From Thermoplasmata archaeon (GTDB lineage Archaea; Thermoplasmatota; Thermoplasmata; Lutacidiplasmatales; UBA184), in the NCBI GenBank assembly GCA_022750415.1, contig JAKIVT010000007.1:1-39348 (forward strand): a DNA stretch of 39,348 nucleotides, given 5' to 3'. Within the stretch, counting starts at the first letter, position 1; each line of letters starts with the position of its first letter. Below the pieces are notes generated by a model, which worked only from the letters and a program-made list of their open reading frames with translations, did no database searches and was not told the DNA's origin. This document shows, one piece after another, positions 32,874 through 39,348 of the stretch. A program made the position numbers and the translations under genes.

Positions 32874-34037
32874 TCAGCCCTGTGTGACGTTGGGCTGACG
32901 GAGGATCTCGGCGACTTCCGGGCGGAGGATCTCGCCCGGGAGCGGCTGGCCCTCGGCGAGCGCCTTGCGGATTCTCGTCTGGCTCGTGTCCACGCGGTCG
33001 GACGCCGGATGGGGGCACGTCTTCATCGTCGCCATCCACCCGCACTTGCGGCACAGCCAGGCTTCGTCGTAGCAGAGCGCCTGGATGCCGATGTCGTACT
33101 CCTCGAAGATCCGTTGGCAGGCGTACGGGTCGTAGTACTTCCCGACCCCCGCCTGGTCGCGACCGACGATGTAGGACGAGCACCCGAAGTTCTTCCGAAC
33201 GATCGCGAGGAACAACGCCGCCTTGGGGCCGGCGTAGCGCATCGCGATCGAGAACGCCGCCAGATGGACCCGGTTGGCGGGAATGTAATTTTGAACCAGG
33301 GCCCGGTACGCTTGCAGGATGATGTCCGGTCGGTAGTCGCCCGCTTTCAGCCGGCCGACGACCGGGTGGATCAGCAGTGCATCGACGTCCTGGCGCTCGA
33401 GGGTGAGCCGCTGCAGGTACTCGTGGGCGGTGTGCGGCGGGTTACGGCATTGGTAGGCCGAGACGCGCTTCCACCCGTTCTTCTCGAAGAGGGCGCGGGT
33501 CTCCGTCGGGGTCATCTCGTCGGGGCCGGTCGGTAGGTCGAGCCGCCGGACCAGGTCGACCTTGCCCGCGAGCGCGACGTCGCCGGTCGCTTGAATGTCG
33601 GCGACGTTGGGATGTTGGACCTCCGTGGTGCCGTACGTCGACTGCGCCCAGACCTTCCGGTCGGGGGAGAACTTCTCTTCGAGATGCAGGAGGGCGAACA
33701 ACCGACCGGACCCGTCCAGGAGCCCGACCTCATCGCCCGGCGAGAGGGCTCGGATCGTCGCGGCGTTCTCCGGCCCGGGCGGCGTGAGGAGAATCGGCAT
33801 CGACCAGGGAAGGTCGTTCGGCAGGCGGTTCCCGGAGAGCACGCCCTCGAACGTGGCGCGGTTCATGAACCCCTCGAGGGGGCTGTACGCCCCGACCCCG
33901 ATCTTCTCGGCGTCGTAGACATCGTCGATGAACGGGCGGAGCTCCGGGAGGTCGTCGACCTCCGCTTCCCGCCGGGCCCGGTCGGAATCGGAGAGTTCTC
34001 GGCGGATGAGGCGGCCGCCGTGCGGCGGGATCGTCAC
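32874..34037 (-). CDS. sat: ATP sulfurylase (sulfate adenylyltransferase), 387 aa
   Basis: Single-domain ATP sulfurylase. The catalytic motifs are 'QCRNPPHTAHEYLQR' (Q196 onward), 'IHPVVGRLKAGD' and 'RYAGPKAALFLAIVRKNFGCSSYIVGRDQAGVG'. The last normally reads GRDHAG; here His is replaced by Gln. 'LCRKCGWMATMKTCPH' supplies a zinc-binding Cys/His set as in other prokaryotic single-domain enzymes. It forms APS and pyrophosphate from ATP and sulfate. The tracked ATG at 34184 adds a low-complexity Pro-rich leader; the GTG at 34037 (VTIPPHGGRLIRRELS) is preceded by a strong GGAGGT and matches the usual family N-terminus. The product feeds the convergent APS kinase. Confidence 0.92.
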   Translation of the reverse strand: MTIPPHGGRLIRRELSDSDRARREAEVDDLPELRPFIDDVYDAEKIGVGAYSPLEGFMNRATFEGVLSGNRLPNDLPWSMPILLTPPGPENAATIRALSPGDEVGLLDGSGRLFALLHLEEKFSPDRKVWAQSTYGTTEVQHPNVADIQATGDVALAGKVDLVRRLDLPTGPDEMTPTETRALFEKNGWKRVSAYQCRNPPHTAHEYLQRLTLERQDVDALLIHPVVGRLKAGDYRPDIILQAYRALVQNYIPANRVHLAAFSIAMRYAGPKAALFLAIVRKNFGCSSYIVGRDQAGVGKYYDPYACQRIFEEYDIGIQALCYDEAWLCRKCGWMATMKTCPHPASDRVDTSQTRIRKALAEGQPLPGEILRPEVAEILRQPNVTQG

Positions 34038-34040
34038 AGG

Positions 34041-34046
34041 ACCTCC
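34041..34046 (-). promoter_or_regulatory. Shine-Dalgarno GGAGGT deciding the sat start
   Basis: On the minus strand GGAGGTCCT immediately precedes the GTG at 34037. It is the best ribosome-binding site noted in the window, with a short spacer, and it argues against the ORF-track start at 34184. Confidence 0.65.
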
Positions 34047-34257
34047 AGGGTGGGGGGGGGCACCGTTGGGACCGAGAGGAGGGCCGGCCGCCGAAGGATT
34101 CGAGGCATCGGCGTCGCGCTGGGTCGGGCGTTGATACCCTTTGCGGCGGTCCGACCTTTCGTCGCACCGGCCGGTTCTTCCCACCGTCTCCGGCCCAACC
34201 GGACAACCGCCGCCGTTTCTTCTGCCCGCTGGGAAACGCCCCGGGGCGGACGCCCGG

Positions 34258-36123
34258 CTACTTCGACGGGGGCGGGGGCCAGGCTTTCGGAGGGGGCCGC
34301 GGCGCGGTGACGGCTCGATTTCGGGACCACAGGGCGATGGCGAGCACCACCGCCAGAACCACGACGACCCCGGCCGCGAAGATCCACACCGGGAACTTCG
34401 ACCCCGACGTCGCGGTCGTTGGGCCCGGCGAGGAGCTCCCGCGGAGGACCGTCAGATTCTGGACGGCGCTCGAGGTCGCGTTCGACGCGTCGGTCACGAC
34501 GACCTGGATCGAATAGTTGCCGGGAGCAGTGGGCCAACATGTCATCTGGCTCACGTTCGCCGCCGGGCACCCCGGAGGGAGCTGCGGCCAGGCATACTCC
34601 AGGACCCCAATCCCACCTCGCGTCGAGACCGTAAGGTCCACCGACGAGCCGTTCTTGATGGTCGCCGCGCTTTCGTTCAGCGTCGCGACCAGCCGTCGGT
34701 ACGCGGTCAAGTTGAACTCGGCCATCGCCCGGCTTCCGAGCGAGTCGGTCGTGTTGAGCCAGACCGTGTAGTTCCCCCGCTTCGCGTACACGTGGAGCGG
34801 GTTGGCGCGCGTCGAGATCGCCGAGTCCCCAAAGTTCCAATGGTAGGAGAAGGGCCCGAGGCCGCCAAACGTCGAGGAAGTGAAGTTGAAGCTCAGCGGC
34901 GAGCCGCCCGGCGTCGGGTTCGCGGTGCCGTTCACCGAGTACGGGAACACGAAGGCCGCGGTCGAGTTGTACCACACGACCGCGTGGTCCCCGCTGTGTC
35001 CCCCAAAGACGACGACGGTGCCGAGGTCCGGGTCGAAGACCATGGCGCCCGAGTCGGCGGGCAACAACCTCGTAGCGACGGTCACGGGGTCCCACGATAG
35101 GTTCGCGACGCTGGTTCCTTCGAGAACCCACGTGTCGTTGAGCTCGAGCGTGCTCAGATTCCCGGATTCGTTCTGGCCGCCTTCCAGGACCGCCGCCCCC
35201 ACCGCCGGGTCGAACGCCATCGGCGCTCCGTCCCGGGGCGAGGGCGCCGTGGTCAGCGACACCGGCGTCCACTTCCCTGCCCGGAAGGTCCACGTGTCGT
35301 TGTAGGCGAGGTAGCTCGGCTGGGTCGTGTACCCTCCGAAGACGACGATGGCCCCTACGGCCGGGTCGTAGATCTCGGACGGCTCCGACCGCCCGAGGGG
35401 CTGCACGCTCGGGAACAGCTCGGTCCACCGTCCGTGGAGGAACTTCCACGTGTCGTCGATCGTGGTGAAGTTCGCATTCACGCCGAGGCTGGTGCCGTTG
35501 TGGCCGCTGAACAGGAGGAGGTACCCGTCGGCCGCATCGAAGGCGAACCCCCCGACCCTCCGGGCGGGCGGCGAGTGGGGTACGGTGAGCTGGGACCACG
35601 CGGTCCCGTTGAACACCCACGTGTCGTTCTCGTACGCATTCAGGCTCGAACCGCCGAACAGGACGACGTACCCGTCCACCGGGTCGAAGGCGGCCATCGC
35701 CCCGCGTCGCCCCGTCGGGTGGACCGCGAGGTTGAGTTGGTGCCACGTGCCGTTCTGAAACAACCACGTGTCATTGTCGAGCGCCGAAAAGTTCCCCCGA
35801 CCGCCGAACAAGACCCCGACCTGCTTCCCGCCGAACGTGGCCCAGGTGAACGTTCCCTCTCCGCGGGGCGGCGGGGCGACCGGTTCCGACAGGGTCGACC
35901 AGCTCCCGGTGGTCAGAGGGTCCGCAGCGGCGAGTCCGGCCTCCGGCAGGAGCAGCGGAGAGGCGACCGGGGCGGCGGCGGACCCGTCCATCGGTCCCGA
36001 CCCGGAGATCCCTACCAACGCAATGGCGATCCAGACCCCGAGGTGGACCACCATGGCAACGCGGTCGCGGGACTTCGGAGGAACCCGCCGCTCCGGAGCA
36101 TGCCCCGATAGGGCACCCCGCAT
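34258..36123 (-). CDS. Kelch-PKD-Ig surface protein with C-terminal anchor, about 621 aa
   Basis: The export helix is at about residues 23-40 (VAMVVHLGVWIAIALVGI). About six kelch blades follow ('GVLFGGRGNFSALDNDTWLF', 'YVVLFGGSSLNAYENDTWVF', 'YLLLFSGHNGT', 'AIVVFGGYTT..YNDTWTF', 'LNDTWVLEG', 'TVVVFGGHSG'). Next come a PKD domain ('FSYHWNFGDSAISTRANPLHVYAKRGNYTVWLNTTD') and an Ig-like unit with the two-Cys turn 'LPPGCPAANVSQMTCWP'. A membrane span (about 577-598) and Pro-rich tail end the protein. It is the anchored relative of the kelch proteins at 3-1301 and 1603-2811. The tracked start at 36615 overlaps the upstream gene; the ATG at 36123 has a TATA-like box about 25 nt upstream. The ligand is unknown. 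Confidence 0.83.
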   Translation of the reverse strand: MRGALSGHAPERRVPPKSRDRVAMVVHLGVWIAIALVGISGSGPMDGSAAAPVASPLLLPEAGLAAADPLTTGSWSTLSEPVAPPPRGEGTFTWATFGGKQVGVLFGGRGNFSALDNDTWLFQNGTWHQLNLAVHPTGRRGAMAAFDPVDGYVVLFGGSSLNAYENDTWVFNGTAWSQLTVPHSPPARRVGGFAFDAADGYLLLFSGHNGTSLGVNANFTTIDDTWKFLHGRWTELFPSVQPLGRSEPSEIYDPAVGAIVVFGGYTTQPSYLAYNDTWTFRAGKWTPVSLTTAPSPRDGAPMAFDPAVGAAVLEGGQNESGNLSTLELNDTWVLEGTSVANLSWDPVTVATRLLPADSGAMVFDPDLGTVVVFGGHSGDHAVVWYNSTAAFVFPYSVNGTANPTPGGSPLSFNFTSSTFGGLGPFSYHWNFGDSAISTRANPLHVYAKRGNYTVWLNTTDSLGSRAMAEFNLTAYRRLVATLNESAATIKNGSSVDLTVSTRGGIGVLEYAWPQLPPGCPAANVSQMTCWPTAPGNYSIQVVVTDASNATSSAVQNLTVLRGSSSPGPTTATSGSKFPVWIFAAGVVVVLAVVLAIALWSRNRAVTAPRPPPKAWPPPPSK

Positions 36124-36144
36124 GCCCAAAGAATCGGTCGGGTC

Positions 36145-36152
36145 GATATGGA
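36145..36152 (-). promoter_or_regulatory. TATA-like box (TCCATATC) for the kelch-PKD gene
   Basis: Centred about 25 nt upstream of the minus-strand ATG at 36123; a leaderless start is again predicted. Confidence 0.45.
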
Positions 36153-36308
36153 GTACCGCGCGCTCCCCCGATCGCGGGAGTGCGGACCCCGAAGTCGCCA
36201 GGCCGTCGGACAGCGTGCCCGGTCCCGGTCGCGTGCACGGCATCGGCGGGCCCTGGACCCACAACCGGACCGGGACCAGATCGGTCGGGCGTGCGAGGGT
36301 CAAGGTTC

Positions 36309-37067
36309 CTACGCGGCCGCGTACCGTTCGCGGGAGATCGGGCACGGGGAGGCGGCGAGGCCGAGTCGCCGGGGCTTGGGAAGGGGCTCCCCATCCTCCA
36401 GCCATCGACGGACCTGCTCCGTGACCGGTCCGAAATCCTCGAACGGGTAGTGGGGGATCCCCGACTGTTCGCAGTAGTTCTTGAGCCGGCGGCGCGCGAA
36501 CACGATGTCGGCGACCTCGGCGGCGAACTTGTCGGTGCTCCCGTCGCCGGCGAAGACGGACCGACGTCCGTCGACCGCCTGTTCCCGGACGGTCTGTGCC
36601 TTGCAGATTCCGCACAGCCGGCAGGTGGCGTGGCCGTACGGATGGGAGAGGGCCAGTCCGTCGGGGGGGACCAGCGTGAGGACGTCGGAGTACACCGGGA
36701 GGTCGATGCCCGCGTGCTTCAGGATCGGTGTGATGTAGAAGTCGAGTCCGCCGGAGACGATCGCCGTCGGGACCTTGTGGCGGTGGAGCAGTCGGAGCAG
36801 GTCATCGGCACCGCTCCGGAAGGGGGTGTTCCGGACCGACCATTGGGCCATCTCTTCCATCCGGTCACCGGGGAGCAGGGCGACCTGACGTTCCCACGCT
36901 TCCCGAAGGGTGATCTTCCCCGAATGGAGCTCCTCGTCGATCTCGTGCGCGACCCGCTTCCCGTCCCGAGCGAATTCCTCGACCAGGATGATCGCCACGT
37001 TCGGCTCGACGAGCGTGCCGTCGAAGTCGATCCACATTCGGAGGGCGTTCGCCGCGTCGGTCGTCAT
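36309..37067 (-). CDS. HAD-superfamily phosphatase, phosphoserine phosphatase/MtnX-like, 252 aa
   Basis: HAD motif I is 'WIDFDGTLVEP' (nucleophile Asp14, acid Asp16). Motif II is 'AIVSGGLDFYITPIL' and motif IV is 'VFAGDGSTDKFAAEVADIVFAR'. The all-alpha cap between motifs I and II ('GKRVAHEIDEELHSGKITLREAWERQVALL') places it in the PSPase/MtnX branch, which acts on small phosphometabolites in the cytoplasm. A cysteine cluster 'CRLCGICKA' in the region before motif IV could bind a metal, as seen in MtnX-like sequences. Phosphoserine phosphatase and the methionine-salvage enzyme are both possible; neighbours do not decide. A T-rich stretch (GTGTTTTGAGG, minus strand) lies about 31 nt upstream of the ATG. 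Confidence 0.78.
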   Translation of the reverse strand: MTTDAANALRMWIDFDGTLVEPNVAIILVEEFARDGKRVAHEIDEELHSGKITLREAWERQVALLPGDRMEEMAQWSVRNTPFRSGADDLLRLLHRHKVPTAIVSGGLDFYITPILKHAGIDLPVYSDVLTLVPPDGLALSHPYGHATCRLCGICKAQTVREQAVDGRRSVFAGDGSTDKFAAEVADIVFARRRLKNYCEQSGIPHYPFEDFGPVTEQVRRWLEDGEPLPKPRRLGLAASPCPISRERYAAA

Positions 37068-37201
37068 CGGGAGTTGTCATTGGCCCCGGCATCCCTCAAA
37101 ACACTAGCGGGCGGTCGCAACCCCCTCCGGAGTCGGGACATCCCGACGGACGCGCCCGGTACCGGACGCCCCGAGAGGTCGGGCGGGACGGGGCGACCGG
37201 G

Positions 37202-39348
37202 TCAGAGAACACGGACCGAACGGTTGGATCCTTCCCAGGCGTCGCGACCGGTCCAGTAGAACGTGAACTCGAACACCGTATCGACGGGAACCGGGAACGG
37301 GAGGTCGACGAAGTCGATCCCCAGCCCCGTCCCCGAGGAGGTCGTCTCCTCGGTCTGGGTCCAGTCGTCCATCGTCCAGCGGAGCCGGAACGGTTCGGGG
37401 GCCATCACCCGGAGCCGCTCGCTGCGGTCGACGAAACCGGGTTGGCGGTTCGGCTTCCAGACCTCCCACGCGGTTCGCGTCGGGTCGCGATTTCGGTAGC
37501 GGGCCTCGACGGTCGGGATCCGGTCGAACACCTCTCCGTCTTCGGCGGACCGGAGCAACTTCAGGAACTCCGCGTGGGCCCAGGCGAGCGGCATCGCGGC
37601 CCCGGTCGGTTTCCCGGCCACGAGGTGTTGGCTGGCCAGCTCCGGGGCATCCCAAACCTGTTCGGAGAGGAGTCCGGTCGACGAGGCGAATCGGGCCATG
37701 GCGTCGAGGAAGGGCGCCACTGGACGGCCGGCGGCCAACTCGTAGTGGCCGCGTTCCCCCGTCAGAAGGGGCCAGGCCCGGCCGGTGCCCCACTCCTCGA
37801 ACGGCCCCCCGTCGTCCCGCTGCCCGTACCCGTCGTGGTTGTACCGGTGCCAGCAGGGACCCTCGGGGGTATCGACCCGGAGGACCCGGTCGACGAGCTT
37901 CACCGATTCAACGATGAGCGGGTCGTTGGCCCGGCGGACCCCGTGCCGGACGAGCTCGAGGAAACCGGCGTCCACCACCTCTTTGGCCGGAAACGTCTGC
38001 GGGGCTCCGGGCGGTTGGTTCGCGAGGGTGAGAACCCCGTTCTCGGGGTTCTCGTCCGGCATCGTCTCCCCGACGGGAACCGGATGGATTCGGATGTAAT
38101 GCTGGGGTATCGATGCGTCGAGGGTGCCGTGGCGCGTGACGGTCCAGCGCTCGAGGTGACCCTCGAGGAAATCGGCGTAGGCCAGGAGGAAGTCGGAGGT
38201 TCCGCGGTCCCCCCGTTCCGCCGCGAACTCGGCGGCGACGACGCACGCGGCGATCGTGACGGCGAGCGTCGAGGGGGAGTACCCCGATGCCTCCTCCCAC
38301 CGCTCCTGTTGGGTGGCCGGTCCGTTCTCCACGAGGTAGCGCGCGGCGGCGAGGACCATCGGGTAGGGGTCGAACGCGGCCAACGCATCCTCCCGTCGAA
38401 GCTTGTCCGCAAGGAGGATCGGGAAGGCGACCTCATCGAGCTGGAGGCCGCCCCAGTACGCCGTCCCGTCGACCCAGAAGTTCTGCGGAAATCCCCCGTC
38501 GGGCAGTTGGCTCGCGGCGAGGTAGATGAGGGTCCGAAGCGGGGTCCGGTGGTCCCCGGAAGCGAGGAGTCCGCCCGCGATCTGCACCAAGTCCCGGGTC
38601 CAGACGAGATGGTAGCCGCCGCGGTCCTGGTCCCCCTTCGCGTACCCCCACGGGATCGACAACGACGCGACGAAGGCGCCGGGGAACGTCTTGTCCTCGT
38701 GGGCGAGGAGCGTGCAATAGCTGGTCTGCTGGAGGTCGCGGAGCCTCGCCGACCGATGGGCGAAGGGCCGCAGGTGCGCCGCCGCCCGTCCCCACTGCTT
38801 CCCAAATCGCACCCGATGGAGCTCGTAGGGGGTGCTGAGGGACTGGAGGAGCGCCGCGAGCGCGTGCTGGCGTCCCCGGCCGAAGGCGAGCCCGAGCGTG
38901 AATTCCGAGCGTCCCGCCAGGTTGAGCGCCCCGGTGAGGGCCACGTTGCCGTTGGTCGCCCGGTCGAACTCCCACGTCATCCCGAGATGCTCGTGGACGT
39001 CGGTCCAGCCGTCGCTGGCGCCGACGAACCCGCAGGAGAGCTTGGAGAACGGCGCGGTGGCGCCGAGCGCGAGCCACGTGCCGTTCCGCTCTGCGAGCAA
39101 CACCTCCCGGCCCGCCATCCGGCCGACGTAGGCGTTGTTCCCCCAACCGCTCCCGTCCAGATGCGGGGCGCCCAGCACGTAGATCGAGAGGTCGCTCGCC
39201 GCCACCGATCTCGGCTCCACCCGAACGTGCTGCAGCAGGACCGGCAGATGGGGGTCGGCGATGACCTCCTTGTGGAGCGCGTACCGACCCTCGGGGTCGG
39301 TGTTGACGATCCGGTACCCGAGCGCCGGTCCCACCGTCCGCTCGGTGA
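37202..39348 (-). CDS. GH15 glucoamylase-like glycosidase, 5' end outside window
   Basis: The frame stays open to the window edge; the GTG shown at 39334 in the track is internal, so the N-terminus is missing. The visible 715 residues include the end of the N-terminal beta-sandwich domain and the (alpha/alpha)6 barrel: 'GYHLVWTRDLVQIAGGLLASGD', 'LPDGGFPQNFWVDGTAYWGGLQLDEVAFPILLA', 'RWEEASGYSPSTLAV' (general acid Glu of the WEE motif) and 'TGLLSEQVWDAPEL' (general base Glu). A short C-terminal beta domain ('PFRLRWTMDDWTQTEE') follows, as in prokaryotic glucoamylases and glucodextranases. It should release glucose from the non-reducing ends of alpha-glucans. Whether it is secreted cannot be judged. 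It may serve storage or exopolysaccharide turnover. Confidence 0.9.
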   Translation of the reverse strand, partial: TERTVGPALGYRIVNTDPEGRYALHKEVIADPHLPVLLQHVRVEPRSVAASDLSIYVLGAPHLDGSGWGNNAYVGRMAGREVLLAERNGTWLALGATAPFSKLSCGFVGASDGWTDVHEHLGMTWEFDRATNGNVALTGALNLAGRSEFTLGLAFGRGRQHALAALLQSLSTPYELHRVRFGKQWGRAAAHLRPFAHRSARLRDLQQTSYCTLLAHEDKTFPGAFVASLSIPWGYAKGDQDRGGYHLVWTRDLVQIAGGLLASGDHRTPLRTLIYLAASQLPDGGFPQNFWVDGTAYWGGLQLDEVAFPILLADKLRREDALAAFDPYPMVLAAARYLVENGPATQQERWEEASGYSPSTLAVTIAACVVAAEFAAERGDRGTSDFLLAYADFLEGHLERWTVTRHGTLDASIPQHYIRIHPVPVGETMPDENPENGVLTLANQPPGAPQTFPAKEVVDAGFLELVRHGVRRANDPLIVESVKLVDRVLRVDTPEGPCWHRYNHDGYGQRDDGGPFEEWGTGRAWPLLTGERGHYELAAGRPVAPFLDAMARFASSTGLLSEQVWDAPELASQHLVAGKPTGAAMPLAWAHAEFLKLLRSAEDGEVFDRIPTVEARYRNRDPTRTAWEVWKPNRQPGFVDRSERLRVMAPEPFRLRWTMDDWTQTEETTSSGTGLGIDFVDLPFPVPVDTVFEFTFYWTGRDAWEGSNRSVRVL

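Noticed and set aside
32302-34037. Assimilatory sulfate reduction operon
   Set aside because: The two genes converge and no APS or PAPS reductase, sulfite reductase or sulfate transporter is seen nearby.
34038-34184. ATG at 34184 as the ATP sulfurylase start
   Set aside because: The added leader is Pro/Arg-rich and atypical for the family; GGAGGT lies directly in front of the GTG at 34037.
36124-36615. 164-residue N-terminal extension of the kelch-PKD protein
   Set aside because: It overlaps the HAD phosphatase gene, is low-complexity, and precedes a clear signal helix with a TATA-like box placed for the ATG at 36123.

Overview
The window is GC-rich, gene-dense DNA that looks archaeal, most likely a high-GC member of the Thermoplasmatota. 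This placement is inferred. The supporting signs are: (i) TATA-like boxes centred about 25-28 nt upstream of several start codons, which implies leaderless mRNAs; (ii) a dolichol-phosphate-type (AglJ-like) glycosyltransferase; (iii) large, Asn-X-Ser/Thr-rich, single-span surface proteins with 'F-N-E-T-G-L-P-x-G-T-x-W' and kelch repeats, a style I associate with Thermoplasmata. No rRNA, tRNA, CRISPR array or insertion sequence was seen. Most long antisense lines of the ORF track are shadows caused by GC bias.

Layout. 1-8474 is a surface-protein block: a partial kelch protein (-) divergent from a complete kelch protein (+), a membrane-anchored clan GH-A-like glycosidase (+), a small anchored protein (+) and a second paralogous GH-A-like glycosidase (-). 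8786-21536 holds a duplicated cassette: a large GT-C-like membrane protein (-) divergent from a sulfatase-superfamily enzyme (+), then a paralogous GT-C-like protein, a 1400-aa surface protein with Ig-like repeats, and a second sulfatase-superfamily enzyme. 21621-24492 carries two tandem AP-superfamily (COG3379-like) phosphohydrolases (-). Divergent from them, 24713-30415 is a glycan-assembly run: an AglJ-like GT2 with an extra C-terminal domain, a phosphohexomutase (GlmM-like), a Wzx/MATE-type flippase and a GT4 glycosyltransferase. 30450-36123 contains a GLP-repeat surface protein (-), APS kinase (+) convergent with ATP sulfurylase (-), and a third kelch protein with PKD/Ig domains (-). 36309-39348 has a HAD phosphatase (-) and a 5'-partial GH15 glucoamylase-like enzyme (-).

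How the parts may work together (inference). The phosphohexomutase feeds sugar-nucleotide synthesis, the AglJ-like enzyme loads a lipid carrier, GT4 extends the chain, and the flippase exports it. GT-C-like membrane proteins and AP-superfamily enzymes with Thr or Ser nucleophiles could then transfer or trim sugars or phospho-substituents on the outer face. ATP sulfurylase plus APS kinase, with no reductase in view, would supply PAPS, the sulfate donor for sulfated glycans. The neighbouring sequon-rich surface proteins are plausible acceptors. The most unusual features are the duplicated 'GT-C-like + FGly-less sulfatase-fold' cassettes, the cysteine-paired repeat shared by three surface proteins, the perfect palindromes at two promoters, and short promoter-proximal ORFs whose stop codons overlap the next gene's start.
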